Source: an uncultured Pelagibacteraceae bacterium (lineage in GTDB: Bacteria; Pseudomonadota; Alphaproteobacteria; Pelagibacterales; Pelagibacteraceae). Taken from it: a stretch of DNA of 64,000 nucleotides. Of the stretch, positions 63,997-64,000 are shown in pieces; position 1 is the first letter of the stretch, and each line of letters starts with the position of its first letter. A program made the position numbers and the translations under genes. The notes beneath the pieces were generated by a model, which had not been told where the DNA came from, ran no database searches, and saw only the letters and a program-made list of their open reading frames with translations. The stretch lies in assembly GCA_902628275.1 (NCBI GenBank), contig CACOMI010000005.1:1-64000 (forward strand). The letters are read 5' to 3'.

Positions 63997-64000
63997 TATA

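Overview
The window looks like a streamlined, very A+T-rich alphaproteobacterial genome, most probably SAR11 (Pelagibacterales). This is inferred from what can be read: tiny or overlapping gene junctions, alphaproteobacterial gene orders (rlpA-dacC-tmk-holB-metG-tatD; secDF-yajC-serS-tatCBA-scpBA-nagZ-argS-dgt; ssb-gyrA-coaD-ppi-tgt), an NDUFS4-type complex I accessory subunit, SdhE, and an alphaproteobacterial type MetG. No rRNA, IS element or CRISPR array was seen. Four tRNA genes are present (Glu-UUC, Pro-UGG, Ser-UGA, Lys-UUU), all with encoded CCA.

Layout. 1-2784: end of homoserine dehydrogenase and two small-molecule transporters. 2785-3889: a gene-poor stretch (530 bp without genes, then a short O6-alkylguanine-DNA alkyltransferase and a small membrane protein). 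3890-11648: an accessory surface-glycan cassette. It has a tyrosine recombinase at the left, a GIY-YIG protein and tRNA-Glu at the right, both reading inward and each overlapping the start of a glycosyltransferase gene; a nucleotide-sugar dehydrogenase, an epimerase and a GT2 enzyme lie between. 11692-13996: GlpX, an SbmA/BacA-like transporter, the NDUFS4 homologue and tRNA-Pro. 14091-16315: zinc-ribbon membrane protein, NhaA and a glutathione peroxidase. 16310-24668: a leftward run for tRNA charging, replication and cell-wall remodelling. 24755-29712: tRNA-Ser, SdhE, RecG, DUF502, an M48 lipoprotein, and a CmcI-like methyltransferase behind tRNA-Lys. 29797-37940: tgt, ppi, coaD, gyrA, ssb and divergent uvrA. 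38069-41251: two small membrane proteins, Fe-SOD and acetoacetyl-CoA synthetase. 41312-52104: one long leftward run for protein export (SecDF-YajC, TatABC), chromosome condensation (ScpAB) and two aminoacyl-tRNA synthetases. 52155-64000: ErpA, exonuclease III, a zinc regulon (zur, znuB, znuC, divergent znuA), an arsenate-type cluster (small membrane protein, ArsC, aquaporin) next to a PiT-like protein, then EamA, ManC and IlvD.

Most notable: (1) the glycan cassette bounded by two inward-reading DNA-processing genes, with a 14-7-14 bp inverted repeat, the layout of a tyrosine-recombinase core site, 3 bp before the recombinase start codon; (2) three tRNA genes that end 5-7 nt upstream of a start codon, so tRNA processing would leave almost leaderless mRNAs; (3) a tRNA-guanine transglycosylase that has lost two of its four zinc ligands; (4) a double palindromic Zur-like operator between znuC and znuA, with an oxidoreductase gene coupled to zur; (5) an ArsC/aquaporin/PiT-like cluster with no ArsR but a hairpin over its ribosome binding site. 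Family names come from recognising motifs by eye; no database search was run.
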